DNA of 64,000 nucleotides. Origin: UBA1181 sp045113275. GTDB taxonomy: Bacteria; Bacteroidota; Bacteroidia; Bacteroidales; Paludibacteraceae. Shown here piece by piece: positions 49,544 to 57,315 of the stretch (position 1 is its first letter; each line of letters starts with the position of its first letter). The stretch is taken from assembly GCA_045113275.1 (NCBI GenBank), contig JBGUIU010000058.1, positions 1-64,000 of the forward strand, given 5' to 3'. A program made the position numbers and the translations under genes. The notes below the pieces were generated by a model. That model ran no database searches and was not told the origin of the DNA. It worked only from the letters and a program-made list of their open reading frames with translations.

Positions 49544-50596
49544 ATGAAGAAAAATATTTCAAGAATTGAAAATGATTTCAGAAAATATTTGTGTACCAGA
49601 GACGATATAAATTTTATACCATCAGATCTATGGTCTTTGTTTTGTGCAAAAACGAAACGTCCGTTTGTAAGAGCTGATGTTAGAAAGATGCATGTTAGCA
49701 AACATAAACAAGATATGATCGCACGTGTGAATAATAGAAAGGACGAGCAATCACAAATCACAAAATGCAAATCGAGTGTTCAAAAGCAATTAAATAAGGT
49801 TTCCACACTGCTCCCATCAAGTGGCTATTCTATGGGAGAGATGAAAATGGCATATTGTACGCATACGGATGACGAGGGTGTGTGTGACAACACCTACAGA
49901 TACAAAAGTAAGTGGAGAGGCAGTGAAACGTATGGAAGTGTGCGTGTCGTACTTAAACCATCCGAGTTGAACGGATATAAGAATATAGATGGGGTTTGGA
50001 CAAAGATTCTTCGCAGACAGAAGAACGGAATACACAAATGCGAAACTATTCTTTTTCAATGGAAACAGAACAGAAAATACAACAACGGCGAAGTGGAAAA
50101 AGTCCACGAAATCGGGTATCTTGCTGAGTACAAACATAAATGTGACGGAGGCACTGTCTATGTCTATTATCATGCACCATCAATAGAAAAAGCAAAGACA
50201 TGGTTGACAAATGCGAGGTTCTCTGATAATGAGAGAATGAAGAGGATACAGAGAGATCAAAAGGAAAGAGAAGAGCAAGCGAAAGCAATCGCATCTTGGA
50301 GAAAATCAAATCGAAAATTCATTAATAGTCTATTGAAGAAGAATTACACATTTGATGATTCCTTGAAAAGCGGCAACTGCGAAATCGGCACCCTTTCATT
50401 CTGTCACCGACATCATTTCCAAAGGGATGTCGTGCTGACTGGAAAGCAACTTATCCGCTTTGCCAAGTTGGATAAAGATCTGGCAGAACACATAAAAATG
50501 ATTATTGTCAATAATAGCGGTCTTGACACATATACCACAGATTATGATAATTTAAAAATTCTCATAAATGCGATGGTGGATAAAGTGAAGATATGA
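49544..50596 (+). CDS. Hypothetical basic protein (350 aa)
   Basis: A lysine/arginine-rich protein with scattered cysteine and histidine residues (CHRHHF near residue 285) and a charged helix at about 225-260. Basic character suggests nucleic-acid binding, but no fold is recognised. It ends before an inverted copy of the 13-bp motif. Confidence 0.65.
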   Translation: MKKNISRIENDFRKYLCTRDDINFIPSDLWSLFCAKTKRPFVRADVRKMHVSKHKQDMIARVNNRKDEQSQITKCKSSVQKQLNKVSTLLPSSGYSMGEMKMAYCTHTDDEGVCDNTYRYKSKWRGSETYGSVRVVLKPSELNGYKNIDGVWTKILRRQKNGIHKCETILFQWKQNRKYNNGEVEKVHEIGYLAEYKHKCDGGTVYVYYHAPSIEKAKTWLTNARFSDNERMKRIQRDQKEREEQAKAIASWRKSNRKFINSLLKKNYTFDDSLKSGNCEIGTLSFCHRHHFQRDVVLTGKQLIRFAKLDKDLAEHIKMIIVNNSGLDTYTTDYDNLKILINAMVDKVKI

Positions 50597-50597
50597 A

Positions 50598-50610
50598 TTT
50601 TTAGTTAAAC
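50598..50610 (-). promoter_or_regulatory. GTTTAACTAAAAA motif, reverse orientation
   Basis: An exact reverse-complement copy 1 nt after the 49544 stop codon. In this orientation it points away from the next gene, so either the motif is not strictly directional or it drives antisense RNA. Confidence 0.3.
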
Positions 50611-50615
50611 AAGAG

Positions 50616-50664
50616 TAGGCTTGTGCGTGTATGGATATTGAATTCCGTCACGCACGAATGCCTA
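50616..50664. repeat. Nested palindrome
   Basis: Outer stem TAGGC/GCCTA and inner stem GTGCGTG/CACGCAC (50623-50629, 50649-50655), with no T-tract. The two-tier layout matches the palindromes at 42885 and 51667. Confidence 0.5.
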
Positions 50665-50686
50665 TTAACTTAAATAATAAAAAGAT

Positions 50687-51001
50687 ATGAATTTAGCAGA
50701 AAAAATAAAAAAGCAAAAAGAAGACAATTATAAATTGTTTATTGAAAAATATAGTACGAAGATTAATGAACAATTAGAGACCATATTTTTTAAAAAAAAC
50801 AGAACTCATTGGAGTGTTGATGTTTACGATGACAAACGTAGAGGCACATTAGTAGGTGACATATACTATGACCAAACCTGCAATGGAGGTGGATTTAACA
50901 ACTTACTCCGTTATGTAAGTGAAAATGGATTCCGTGCAACGGCTTCTTATTGGTGTGGCGGTCCATGTAAGGATGCTAACGGATTCACAATTGAAGTTTA
51001 A
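50687..51001 (+). CDS. Small hypothetical protein (104 aa)
   Basis: A lysine-rich helical N-terminus and a C-terminal strand-rich part with two cysteines (YWCGGPCKDANGF). Its stop codon lies within the next copy of the 13-bp motif. Function unknown. Confidence 0.6.
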   Translation: MNLAEKIKKQKEDNYKLFIEKYSTKINEQLETIFFKKNRTHWSVDVYDDKRRGTLVGDIYYDQTCNGGGFNNLLRYVSENGFRATASYWCGGPCKDANGFTIEV

Positions 51002-51008
51002 CTAAAAA
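50996..51008 (+). promoter_or_regulatory. GTTTAACTAAAAA motif
   Basis: An exact copy that includes the TAA stop of the preceding gene and ends 12 nt before the 51021 start codon. Confidence 0.35.
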
Positions 51009-51020
51009 AAAGATAAAGAT

Positions 51021-51662
51021 ATGAAACAAGAAGAACTAAAACTGATATTAGAAAATCATAAACACTATCTACGACAAGACGTTGATGGCTGGGAGGGTAT
51101 GCGAGCAAACCTTGAGAATGCAGACCTTAGAGGAGCAGACCTTGTGTTGGCGAACCTTAAAGATGCTAACCTATTCAGTGCAGACCTTGAGGGTGCAAAC
51201 CTACTCTATGCAGACCTTGAGGGTGCAGACCTAAGAGATGCTAACCTTAAGGGTGCTTCCCTTAGAAAGGCAGACCTATTCGGTGCAGACCTAAGAGGAG
51301 CAAACCTAATAGATGCTAACCTTGATGATACATATTTTAATAAAAAAGAAGAATACCGTAAAGGAGTTATCCTTTCTAAAAGTATTGTTGGTTGGAAGAA
51401 GTGTGCTGGTGGTGCAATCGTTGAATTGGAGATACCTAAAGGTGCTATTGTATTCTGTATTAACGGAAAGAAATGCAGGACAAATAAAGCGAAGGTTATT
51501 TCAATTTCTAACGGAGATAAAGGTATTTCAGGCTATAATTCATCTTTTATATACGAAGTCGGGAAATCGTATGAGATAGAGGATTTCAACTTACAATATA
51601 ACGTTGAATGTGGAACCGGAATTCATTTCTTCAAAAACAGAGCAGATGCAGTAGATTATTAA
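51021..51662 (+). CDS. Pentapeptide-repeat protein with DUF5758-like C-terminal domain
   Basis: The 213-aa protein has about 16 pentapeptide repeats of the A(D/N)Lxx type (about residues 28-108), forming a right-handed quadrilateral beta-helix. A C-terminal domain follows (GGAIVELEIPKGAIVFCING through CGTGIHFFKNRADAVDY) resembling DUF5758. Some pentapeptide proteins mimic DNA and inhibit gyrase; whether this one does is unknown. The repeats look like a repetitive array at DNA level but are coding. Confidence 0.85.
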   Translation: MKQEELKLILENHKHYLRQDVDGWEGMRANLENADLRGADLVLANLKDANLFSADLEGANLLYADLEGADLRDANLKGASLRKADLFGADLRGANLIDANLDDTYFNKKEEYRKGVILSKSIVGWKKCAGGAIVELEIPKGAIVFCINGKKCRTNKAKVISISNGDKGISGYNSSFIYEVGKSYEIEDFNLQYNVECGTGIHFFKNRADAVDY

Positions 51663-51666
51663 AAAA

Positions 51667-51708
51667 GTGCCGTAAAACCCATCCCTTTAGGGATGGGATA
51701 TAAGGCAC
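51667..51708. repeat. Nested palindrome (TnpB right-end-like)
   Basis: Outer stem GTGCC/GGCAC (51667-51671, 51704-51708) and inner stem CCCATCCC/GGGATGGG with loop TTTA. Architecture and CTTTAG loop match the other right-end-like hairpins. Located 5 nt after the pentapeptide gene, it could also serve as an attenuator. Confidence 0.5.
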
Positions 51709-51767
51709 ATCTAAACATATATAGCCTAATATATTTAGTATTTCCAACTATATTTCGTACAAAAGAT

Positions 51768-51968
51768 ATGGAAAAGAAAGTCAACCCCAAGTACAAAACA
51801 GGAGATATGGTAATCCCTAAAATACACACTCAAGAAGGAGTCCTCAGAGGATTCCCTGTTGAGATCGTTGGAATCATCGTCAATCAAAACGAAGGAATAT
51901 CCTATCAACTCAGAAGCTACAACAACATGGTTATCAAAGAATCAGAAATTATCGAAAAGGCTTCCTAA
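51768..51968 (+). CDS. Small hypothetical protein (66 aa)
   Basis: The ATG at 51768 has an AAAAGAT leader; an upstream in-frame ATG at 51693 lies in the palindrome and is not used here. The product MEKKVNPKYKTGDMVIPK... has a small beta-barrel pattern. Function unknown. Confidence 0.6.
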   Translation: MEKKVNPKYKTGDMVIPKIHTQEGVLRGFPVEIVGIIVNQNEGISYQLRSYNNMVIKESEIIEKAS

Positions 51969-52032
51969 CAATCCCATGACATAATTTGATATTTTTTACT
52001 TATAAGTATTGCAGCAATTATATTTTTTGTTT

Positions 52033-52040
52033 TATATTTG
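52033..52040 (+). promoter_or_regulatory. Bacteroidetes-type -7 promoter box
   Basis: TATATTTG followed by C in a T-rich context. It would start transcription about 25 nt before the closing helix of the following structured RNA. Confidence 0.55.
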
Positions 52041-52072
52041 CATTCGTTACATGAGCTGATTATTAGCTCCGT

Positions 52073-52262
52073 CAGACTCTGAAGGTCTTGCATGATTCGC
52101 CTTCGAATAAAAAACGGGCTATAACAAATGACTTTAACGCTCGTGCCGGGAAAATCCAAGCAACATCCGAAAACCTGATGACTTGGGCTGGACAGGATCG
52201 AAAGATCGGGATTCACCTCGGCGGATATACCAGAAAAACCTACGGGTAAGCGGAAGAGTCTG
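52073..52262 (+). ncRNA. Promoter-driven structured RNA (190 nt), unidentified
   Basis: A closing helix pairs CAGACTCT (52073-52080) with AGAGTCTG (52255-52262). Internal helices include CCAAG/CTTGG and GATC-GAAA-GATC with a GNRA tetraloop. The segment is more G+C-rich than its surroundings and has its own -7 box. Size and layout suit a stable small RNA (6S-like, regulatory or guide RNA). It does not match tmRNA, SRP or RNase P features known to me. A further hairpin at 52324-52363 (TACTGG/CCAGTA around GGTTC/GAACC) precedes the resolvase gene. Nothing else is seen in 51969-52442. Confidence 0.55.
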
Positions 52263-52442
52263 AACATGCAGAAGATTGTTTTTCATTAATATTTAATTAA
52301 TCTAAAACTATAATATCTTCTTCTACTGGGCTGGTTCCCCTAAGAACCCCTTTATGTCCAGTATAGAGGTTTTGCTATATCCAATGATGAACAAATGTAA
52401 TTATCTGCAATACAATAAGTTAAATATTTCAAAATATCAGAT

Positions 52443-52997
52443 ATGTCAGAAGATTTAAAACAGCCGATAGTATTTGAGATTCTAGGTAAGAATGTTCCTT
52501 CAAGCAAGAACAGCAAGATCAAAACCAAATGGGGACTGATGAAGAGCAAGATCAGCCAGGACTACGAATCATTCATGAGCAAGAGTATCATCAGAAGTGT
52601 AAAAGACATGAAGGATGAAATCAGAAGATGCGGATATCCGGTTGAAATGCACGTTGTATTCGTGTTCAATGATTCAAGAAGAAGGGACCTTGTCAACATA
52701 CTGCAGCTTCCTCTCGATGTCCTTCAGAGCTCAGGTGTGCTTGAGGATGACGACTACAGCCATCTGATACCTGTGTTCGAGGATGTCGAGATTGATTCAT
52801 CCAATCCTGGAATAAGGTTCTGGTTCACCGAAAGGGACAGGCAGTTGACCGCTGTTAACCTGATCAACTCGATAAAGTCTCTCACGAAGGAGAAATCAGA
52901 ACTGCTTGAAGAGGCTAAAAATGATTCCGCCAATCGTTCTGAAATAAAGAAAAGAATATCTGAGATAAACAAACTTTTAAAAAATTGCAAGAAATGA
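52443..52997 (+). CDS. rusA: RusA-like Holliday junction resolvase
   Basis: A 184-aa protein with the RusA pattern: N-terminal VPSSKNSK, the acidic cluster RRRDLVNILQLPLDVLQSSGVLEDDDYSHLIP (starting about residue 79) with D82, D92 and D102-D104 as metal ligands, and the strand VEIDSSNPGIRFWF. It resolves branched intermediates before packaging. The C-terminal about 55 residues are a helical coiled extension not typical of RusA. Confidence 0.85.
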   Translation: MSEDLKQPIVFEILGKNVPSSKNSKIKTKWGLMKSKISQDYESFMSKSIIRSVKDMKDEIRRCGYPVEMHVVFVFNDSRRRDLVNILQLPLDVLQSSGVLEDDDYSHLIPVFEDVEIDSSNPGIRFWFTERDRQLTAVNLINSIKSLTKEKSELLEEAKNDSANRSEIKKRISEINKLLKNCKK

Positions 52998-53260
52998 TAT
53001 GTGAGATATTAACATTAAGCGAACTGCTGATAGATATAGCTGTATTTTCATTTTTGTACATATCATTCATATATGTAAACATGCTTATCCTATCATTCGG
53101 ATTCAAGCTTGACATACATAAGATGTACTTTGAGAAGAATCGCGAAAATGATGACTATGTCGACTTTATATCCCTGATCATAACAATGAGCTTCATAAGC
53201 ACATTGGTGCTTCTCATAATAGCTCTGTATGACAGGATAAAGAAACGGCAGGGGAAATAA
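52985..53260 (+). CDS. Small two-pass membrane protein
   Basis: A 91-aa protein with hydrophobic segments at about 12-38 and 61-82 and a basic tail. Its start lies 13 nt inside the resolvase gene. Function unknown; holin-like topology is possible, but neighbours do not support lysis. Confidence 0.6.
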   Translation: MQEMICEILTLSELLIDIAVFSFLYISFIYVNMLILSFGFKLDIHKMYFEKNRENDDYVDFISLIITMSFISTLVLLIIALYDRIKKRQGK

Positions 53261-53311
53261 AAGGAAACAATCATGAAATGCATCATAGCATCTTTGTGAC
53301 TTTATTCATTT

Positions 53312-53324
53312 TTTTTAGTTAAAC
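53312..53324 (-). promoter_or_regulatory. GTTTAACTAAAAA motif, reverse orientation
   Basis: An exact reverse-complement copy in the gap after the membrane-protein gene. Confidence 0.3.
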
Positions 53325-53350
53325 AATGGCGTTGTGGAAAGACACAAGCG

Positions 53351-53390
53351 GCGGAGGATGGTCCAATGACTATTCTCCGCTTTTTTTTTA
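53351..53390 (+). terminator. Strong terminator upstream of the second TnpB
   Basis: A 13-bp stem GCGGAGGATGGTC/GACTATTCTCCGC with loop CAAT, followed by nine T. It ends the resolvase transcript. Confidence 0.85.
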
Positions 53391-53420
53391 TATTTTTTTA
53401 TAATTTTACAATATTTTTTG

Positions 53421-53428
53421 TAAGTTTG
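53421..53428 (+). promoter_or_regulatory. Bacteroidetes-type -7 box for tnpB
   Basis: TAAGTTTG matches TAnnTTTG and lies 17 nt upstream of the tnpB ATG, after a terminator, giving this gene its own transcription unit. Confidence 0.5.
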
Positions 53429-53445
53429 TAAAAAAAATAAACATT

Positions 53446-54645
53446 ATGAGATATAAGGCATACAAATACAGAATTTATCCTAATAAGTCTCAAGAGGAAT
53501 TAATCTTGAAACATATAGGTTGTTGTCGTTATATCTATAACTATGGACTTGAAAAGAAAATTAAGGTATATCAGGAATCAAAAAAAGGAATTTCAAGGTT
53601 TGAAATTTCAAAAGACTTACCTAAGTTAAAGAAACAACAAGAAACATCTTGGTTGAAAGAAGTAAATGCTATTTCTTTACAAGCAAGTCTCGCTAACCTT
53701 GATATGGCTTTCACAAGATTTTTCAAAGAAAAGAAAGGATTTCCAAAATTCAAATCAAAAAAATTTGGAAATCAACCTTTTCAAATTATGCAAAATATTA
53801 AAATTGATTTTGAAAATAATAAAGTATTCCTTCCAAAGTTCAAATCTGGAATCAAATGCAAGTTCCATAGAATTTTTGAAGGTAATATAAAAACTTCTAC
53901 AATAAGCAAGACTCACACAGGAAAGTATTTCATATCAATATTGGTTAAAGTAAATGAAGATTTACCAAAGAAAAAATCTATTGACGAGAAACAAGCAATA
54001 GGAATTGATTTGGGAATCAAAACATTCGCAACATTGAGCAATGGAATTGAAATAGAAAATCCAAAACATCTTCAGAAATCTATAATAAAACTCAATAGAT
54101 TTCAAAAAAGTCTTTCTCGTAAGCAGAAGGAAAGTAACAACAGAAAGAAGTTTGTAAAGTTGCTTGCAACTCAATATGAGAAAGTTACCAATAGAAGAAA
54201 TGATTTTCTACACAAAACATCCAAATTTCTTATTGACAGTTATGATACAATCTGTCTTGAAACGTTATCATCAAAGAATATGATGCAGAACCACAAACTT
54301 GCACAAGCATTAAGTGATATTGCAATAGGAAGATTCAATGAGATGATAGACTACAAGTCAGAATGGTATGGCAAGAATATCATAAGAATTGGAAGGTTTG
54401 AACCATCATCTAAAATGTGTGAATGTGGAAACATTTACAGAGACTTGAAATTGTCAGATAGGGTTTGGAAATGTCCGTCTTGTGGACGAAAAAACAAAAG
54501 AGATTTATTAGCTGCAAACAACATAAAGAAGTTTGCATTTTGTAAAAATAATACGGCAGGGACTGTCGGAATTTACGCTTGCGGAGATATGAGTTTGGTT
54601 ACAGACTCAGCCCAAGAAGCCAACAAATTTTTAGATTGTGGGTAG
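53446..54645 (+). CDS. tnpB: TnpB-family RNA-guided nuclease (IS200/IS605 OrfB)
   Basis: A complete 399-aa protein. The N-terminal OrfB domain starts KAYKYRIYPNKSQEE. The RuvC triad is D188 (IGIDLGIKTF), E272 (TICLETLSSKNM) and D353 (KRDLLAANNI). The zinc finger is C325/C327 and C343/C346. The C-terminus is AGTVGIYACGDMSL and ends FLDCG just before TAGTTCAC and a TTCACA/TGTGAA hairpin. All catalytic residues are present. The 3' end of the gene and the DNA after it should encode the omega-RNA. No TnpA is adjacent. It has its own promoter box and sits between a terminator and the 54704 gene. Confidence 0.95.
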   Translation: MRYKAYKYRIYPNKSQEELILKHIGCCRYIYNYGLEKKIKVYQESKKGISRFEISKDLPKLKKQQETSWLKEVNAISLQASLANLDMAFTRFFKEKKGFPKFKSKKFGNQPFQIMQNIKIDFENNKVFLPKFKSGIKCKFHRIFEGNIKTSTISKTHTGKYFISILVKVNEDLPKKKSIDEKQAIGIDLGIKTFATLSNGIEIENPKHLQKSIIKLNRFQKSLSRKQKESNNRKKFVKLLATQYEKVTNRRNDFLHKTSKFLIDSYDTICLETLSSKNMMQNHKLAQALSDIAIGRFNEMIDYKSEWYGKNIIRIGRFEPSSKMCECGNIYRDLKLSDRVWKCPSCGRKNKRDLLAANNIKKFAFCKNNTAGTVGIYACGDMSLVTDSAQEANKFLDCG

Positions 54646-54703
54646 TTCACATTTGTGAATCATTATATTACTAACATTATTAACATTATTAACATTTAAA
54701 ATC

Positions 54704-54994
54704 ATGGATAAAGAAACGAAAGTAAAATTTTTAGATCCGCACGGATTTAATGTAAACGACAGGTTATTATGTGTTGCCCCTAGACAAATACCAAAAGAAG
54801 GAGACGAGAAGGGCGAAGTAATCTACGAGATGGCCGGTGAAGTTACGATCAAGGAGTTCTCACCATCAGGAGAGTATATGAAGGTGTTGCTTGTAATACC
54901 TCCGAGAGAAAACATCACAATGCCTTGCGATGAGGAAAGAAAACTGTTGTGGATGCCAAGGATGTCATTGTACGCAATCGAGAAACTTAATTAA
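54704..54994 (+). CDS. Small hypothetical protein (96 aa)
   Basis: A beta-rich protein (FLDPHGFNVNDRLLCVAPRQ..., GEVTIKEFSPSGEYMKVLLVIPP) that may be a small barrel. It follows a repeat-like leader of TAACATTATT units. Function unknown. Confidence 0.6.
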   Translation: MDKETKVKFLDPHGFNVNDRLLCVAPRQIPKEGDEKGEVIYEMAGEVTIKEFSPSGEYMKVLLVIPPRENITMPCDEERKLLWMPRMSLYAIEKLN

Positions 54995-55025
54995 CATATT
55001 ATAAACTATTTAAAATTTAAAGAAC

Positions 55026-55448
55026 ATGGAGGAAGGCTTTTTATATTACGAAGTAAGAACACAAGGACTAGACGCACAAGGAAAAGTAATCAAGGATGAT
55101 TTCCTTGTAAAATCAGACATGCTGATTAACGCAGTGTATGCTGCTCTTCAGACTGCAAAAACAGATATCTGTCTGAAAGCAAATGTATCCGGAATAAAGG
55201 AGATTGTCAATGAATGCGATGTTCAGAAGGAAAAGAGATACGTTGTCACTGTAGAGGACACTACAAGCGAGCATAAGCTCAAATACAAGATGTTTATGTA
55301 TGCCGACGACATTGACGATGCAAGAAAGATAATCTCAGAATATCTCAAGCAAGGATATGATTTCATGGAACTTACGTCAATAGTTCCAGTAAATATTTCG
55401 GAATATGTAGACTCATTCACAATGAGCTTCATGAGTAAAAAAGAATAA
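55026..55448 (+). CDS. Hypothetical protein (140 aa)
   Basis: A soluble alpha/beta protein. The middle (KRYVVTVEDTTSEHKLKYKMFMYADDIDDARKII) has a strand-helix pattern of small ferredoxin-like domains. Function unknown. Confidence 0.65.
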   Translation: MEEGFLYYEVRTQGLDAQGKVIKDDFLVKSDMLINAVYAALQTAKTDICLKANVSGIKEIVNECDVQKEKRYVVTVEDTTSEHKLKYKMFMYADDIDDARKIISEYLKQGYDFMELTSIVPVNISEYVDSFTMSFMSKKE

Positions 55449-55465
55449 AAATAGGAGGATTAAAA

Positions 55466-55765
55466 ATGATTGAAACACTTACAAATAGTTTGATAGCAAA
55501 CAATGTGATGTTAGCTGCTATCATAGTAACTGTCGCTGTAAACACAGTATACTTGTTTATGTCAATGAAGTATCTGAAGAAATGCTCAGCATATCTGTCT
55601 GATATTCTCTTGATCAACATAAGAGCCTACAAGCTTGTTTCCGATTCTGCAAATAAGCAGCACTGTCACTGCGACAAGCAGAACAATAAAAAATATTCTA
55701 GAAAACCAAAAGATGCGGAGTCCAACAAGGAAACTGTTGAACCAGATAAAGAGGAGGTTAAATAA
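55466..55765 (+). CDS. Single-pass membrane protein
   Basis: A 99-aa protein with a transmembrane segment at about residues 12-33, a His/Cys-rich patch (KQHCHCDKQ) and a charged C-terminal tail. It has an AGGAGG site. Its stop overlaps the next start. Function unknown. Confidence 0.6.
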   Translation: MIETLTNSLIANNVMLAAIIVTVAVNTVYLFMSMKYLKKCSAYLSDILLINIRAYKLVSDSANKQHCHCDKQNNKKYSRKPKDAESNKETVEPDKEEVK

Positions 55766-56325
55766 TGAACATTGCGGAAACATTTATTTTAATGATAAGC
55801 GATGATCCAAAGAAGAGACTTCTTGCGGAATATTGTCAGACTGTCATAAGATATCTTGATGTCTTGAAGGCACCTGATAATTTCCCGCAGAAGGAAAAGC
55901 TTCTTGGTGTGATGATGGAGTATCTTAAACTGTTATACAGCAGATGTCAGGATTTCAATATTAAACTGACTGATTCAATGGACCTGGATAACATTGTCAA
56001 GTTCATTGCATCTGACAAGTCTGACGGCAAAGAGGATTCATGCAATGGTACGTTACATTCTAAATTCGACAGAATGATCAAGTTGCTTGAGTCTATCGAC
56101 TCCAAACTTTATCCTGTATTTGGACATGATTTTCATATTTTTGACCCGTATCAGAAGCCGTATGTTGAACCTCTTTATTCTCCTTATAAAGTGACGTGCG
56201 GTACCACCGATGGTTTTAAAGTGACGACCACCAATGGTTACAAAGTGACATGCGATACTAACAATGGTGTCAAATACACATGCCGTCCATCTCTTAATGA
56301 GGAGGATTATAGACAAAAAGAATAA
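55765..56325 (+). CDS. Hypothetical protein with C-terminal KVT(C) tandem repeats
   Basis: A 186-aa protein with a helical N-terminal two thirds. Residues about 140-175 contain four tandem units: YKVTCGTTDGF, KVTTTNGY, KVTCDTNNGV, KYTC. The repeated strands with alternating cysteines resemble a small beta-solenoid or adhesive tail. It is coupled to the preceding membrane protein. Function unknown. Confidence 0.6.
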   Translation: MNIAETFILMISDDPKKRLLAEYCQTVIRYLDVLKAPDNFPQKEKLLGVMMEYLKLLYSRCQDFNIKLTDSMDLDNIVKFIASDKSDGKEDSCNGTLHSKFDRMIKLLESIDSKLYPVFGHDFHIFDPYQKPYVEPLYSPYKVTCGTTDGFKVTTTNGYKVTCDTNNGVKYTCRPSLNEEDYRQKE

Positions 56326-56330
56326 TAATC

Positions 56331-56564
56331 ATGTATGATTTTGATTTTCTAAAACCGGATAAGCCTGTCACAGTGATGATTGTTGAACGTGACTATGTGA
56401 GCAGCATCGGCGATGTCATAACGGTAAGGGATAAGGTGATGCCTGGAACCGATATGTCATTCACACAATCATTCAGAAGAGATGGCATGGAATACAAAAT
56501 CAAGACAATACGCAAATATGAATGTACATATTCGTGCGTATTGTCTGATACGATAGAACTTTAA
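56331..56564 (+). CDS. Small hypothetical protein (77 aa)
   Basis: A soluble, beta-rich protein with a C-terminal CTYSCVLSDTIEL. It is 5 nt after the previous gene. Function unknown. Confidence 0.6.
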   Translation: MYDFDFLKPDKPVTVMIVERDYVSSIGDVITVRDKVMPGTDMSFTQSFRRDGMEYKIKTIRKYECTYSCVLSDTIEL

Positions 56565-56571
56565 AAAAACA

Positions 56572-57315
56572 ATGCAGATGGTTGATCTAGTATATGTCAT
56601 AGGTAACAAGTCAAAATACGACAACAACGAGCTCAAGTATGCCCTGAGGAGCGTTGAAAAATACTGCACGAATTACAACAACGTGTACATCGTCGGATAC
56701 AAGCCTGACTTTTTAAACGATAATGTGAAGTTCGTATATTGTCCTGATATGCACAAGGAAAAGCATAAGAACATCATGGACTGTCTGATCAAGGTCGTCA
56801 AGAACAGACACCTTCTCAGATATTTCATAAGGATGGCCGATGACGAGTTCTATGTCAGACCGACAAACATGGATTCGATACCTGTATACATAAAAGGCTC
56901 GCTTCCGGTCTTTGTCGAAGACAACGATCCCCATTATGAATATGACCGCGTTCTGATGGACACCAGAAACCTTCTTGACAATCACGATCTTCCGCTATTC
57001 AACACATCACAGCATACAGGCACTGCATTTGACAAGACGATATTCAAGAACAATATCGGCCTGTTCGAGAAAGCGCAGGAGTCACAGTATGGATGCGAGC
57101 CTACATGCCTCATGAACAATCTCATGATAGATTCGGTCAAATGCAACATTCAGAAAAGGGATGATCTGAAGCTGTACAGGTTCAGTAATGAAGCGGCACT
57201 AAGGAAAACGATAGGTGACAGAAATTGTTTTTCAATAAGTGACAGTGCAGCCTATTACGGTATATTTGAAATTTTGGAAAAGTGGTTCCCAGAAAAATCA
57301 AAATATGAGTTATGA
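56572..57315 (+). CDS. GT-A-like glycosyltransferase (Stealth-like)
   Basis: A 247-aa protein with DLVYVIGNKSKYDNNELKYALRSVEKYC at the start, the pattern of Stealth and related GT-A fold transferases, and a FIRMADDEFYVRP segment (about 89-101) with the acidic metal-binding DDE in place of DxD. It may modify phage DNA, virions or host surface sugars. A second ATG two codons in (56578) is also possible. It overlaps the next gene by ATGA. Confidence 0.65.
   Translation: MQMVDLVYVIGNKSKYDNNELKYALRSVEKYCTNYNNVYIVGYKPDFLNDNVKFVYCPDMHKEKHKNIMDCLIKVVKNRHLLRYFIRMADDEFYVRPTNMDSIPVYIKGSLPVFVEDNDPHYEYDRVLMDTRNLLDNHDLPLFNTSQHTGTAFDKTIFKNNIGLFEKAQESQYGCEPTCLMNNLMIDSVKCNIQKRDDLKLYRFSNEAALRKTIGDRNCFSISDSAAYYGIFEILEKWFPEKSKYEL

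Noticed and set aside
51100..51320. CRISPR-like or tandem DNA repeat array
   Set aside because: The repetition comes from in-frame pentapeptide codons of the 51021 gene; there are no spacers.
52985..53260. Holin
   Set aside because: Two membrane segments alone are not diagnostic, and no lysis gene is adjacent.
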